Positions 63,478 through 64,000 of a DNA stretch of 64,000 nucleotides are shown in pieces; position 1 is the stretch's first letter; the number at the start of each line of letters is the position of its first letter. The stretch lies in the NCBI RefSeq assembly GCF_017312405.1, contig NZ_BLTG01000018.1, positions 124,001-188,000 of the forward strand. Reading direction: 5' to 3'. Position numbers and translations under genes: made by a program. This DNA is from Mycobacterium sp. PO1. Its GTDB lineage: Bacteria; Actinomycetota; Actinomycetes; Mycobacteriales; Mycobacteriaceae. Under the pieces are notes generated by a model. It had not been told where the DNA came from, did not search any database, and saw only the letters and a program-made list of their open reading frames with translations.

Positions 63478-64000
63478 GTGATGACACCCGCCCCGAAACC
63501 CGCCCGGCTGAGGCTGCGGCGGCGCCTGCTCGTCCTGTCGGCCGCGCCGGCGCTGATCATGCTGCTGGTCGCCGCGAAGCTCATCTCCGTGGTCGTGGCC
63601 GGCAACGCCGCGCAACGCCATTACGACTCCGGCGACATCGGCGCGCTCGACGACGATGTCGCCATCCTGCAGGTGTTCGACGTCATCGAACCCGCCAACG
63701 CTGCGTTCGCCGCGGGTGCGCTGGCCGTGCTCGACGACCGCCTCGAGGTCGCCGACGCCCAGTTCTCCGAGGCGCTGGCACGCACCGACCAACCGCACAC
63801 CTGCCCCGCCCGCGTCAACCTCGTGCTGGTCCGGGAGCGCCGCGCGGACATCGACGCCTGGGAAGCGAGGCTCGACAGCGCCCGCACTCAGTACCTCAGC
63901 GCGCTGGAGGTGCTGGCCGACGCGCCCGCCGGGTGCTTCGCCGGAAACCAGGACGCCGACCCGCCACGGCGCGCGATCCGCGCGGAGACGGCCGCGCGGA
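63478..64000 (+). CDS. Membrane protein following the VWA genes (3' partial)
   Basis: At least 174 residues, truncated by the window edge. Basic N-terminus, one helix (LLVLSAAPALIMLLVAAKLISVVVAG), then a helical, acidic domain (LDDDVAILQVFDVIEPANAAF...DAWEARLDSARTQYLSALEV), probably TPR-like as in similar operons. GTG at 63478 is directly followed by ATG at 63481. Confidence 0.8.
   Translation, partial: MMTPAPKPARLRLRRRLLVLSAAPALIMLLVAAKLISVVVAGNAAQRHYDSGDIGALDDDVAILQVFDVIEPANAAFAAGALAVLDDRLEVADAQFSEALARTDQPHTCPARVNLVLVRERRADIDAWEARLDSARTQYLSALEVLADAPAGCFAGNQDADPPRRAIRAETAAR

Overview
This window is a high-GC actinobacterial chromosome segment, almost certainly from a mycobacterium and most likely a rapidly growing (Mycolicibacterium-type) one. 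The evidence is the full set of mycobacterial menaquinone genes, a complete mce lipid-import operon, an Emb-type arabinosyltransferase, MgtA, FadD enzymes and deazaflavin-dependent enzymes. Gene order recalls the M. tuberculosis Rv0534-Rv0561 block in inverted orientation, with large insertions; that comparison is from memory.

Layout: (1) 1-13.2 kb is the first men block: the end of menJ, then menG, mgtA, menD, bpoC and menC, interleaved with SDR, esterase, DsbA-like and DJ-1/AraC genes. (2) 13.3-28.7 kb is a lipid-import island: SOUL protein, acyl-CoA ligase, a tandem-domain TetR regulator of the Mce3R type, and on the minus strand a complete mce operon (yrbEA, yrbEB, mceA-F, one Mce-associated protein and two secreted proteins). 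(3) 28.7-37.2 kb holds a DGPF/YCII protein, fadD8, a GntR regulator with a divergent MFS transporter, an ECF42-type sigma factor, and a tightly overlapped four-gene cluster (GT2, acyl-CoA dehydrogenase, PIG-L deacetylase, methyltransferase). (4) 37.2-46.2 kb is the second men block: menB, an SDR, a FadD, a VOC protein, DUF3349, menE, a PPOX protein and a membrane protein. (5) 46.2-53.5 kb: a three-gene glycosyltransferase/methyltransferase operon, a two-component system, a nitronate monooxygenase behind a perfect palindrome, a membrane-anchored hydrolase, and a GDT1-type manganese exporter behind a recognisable yybP-ykoY riboswitch. (6) 53.5-64 kb: a sugar epimerase, an MTA/purine phosphorylase, an Emb-like GT53 enzyme, menA, and a MoxR-DUF58-VWA-like operon running off the end.

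Together menD, menC, menE, menB, menA, menG and menJ cover the chorismate/isochorismate-to-dihydromenaquinone route except menF and the thioesterase step. The mce operon, FadDs and acyl-CoA dehydrogenase-like protein point to lipid uptake and activation.

The most unusual signals are: short tandem arrays at 3' gene ends at five loci, several of which duplicate the stop-codon segment; the riboswitch/exporter pair; apparent non-AUG/GUG starts for menE (AUC/AUU) and the NodS-like methyltransferase (CUG); the compact four-gene GT2-ACAD-PIGL-MT cluster; an Emb paralogue next to menA; and two adjacent VWA-like proteins whose metal-binding motif looks lost. No rRNA, convincing tRNA, CRISPR, IS or prophage was seen.
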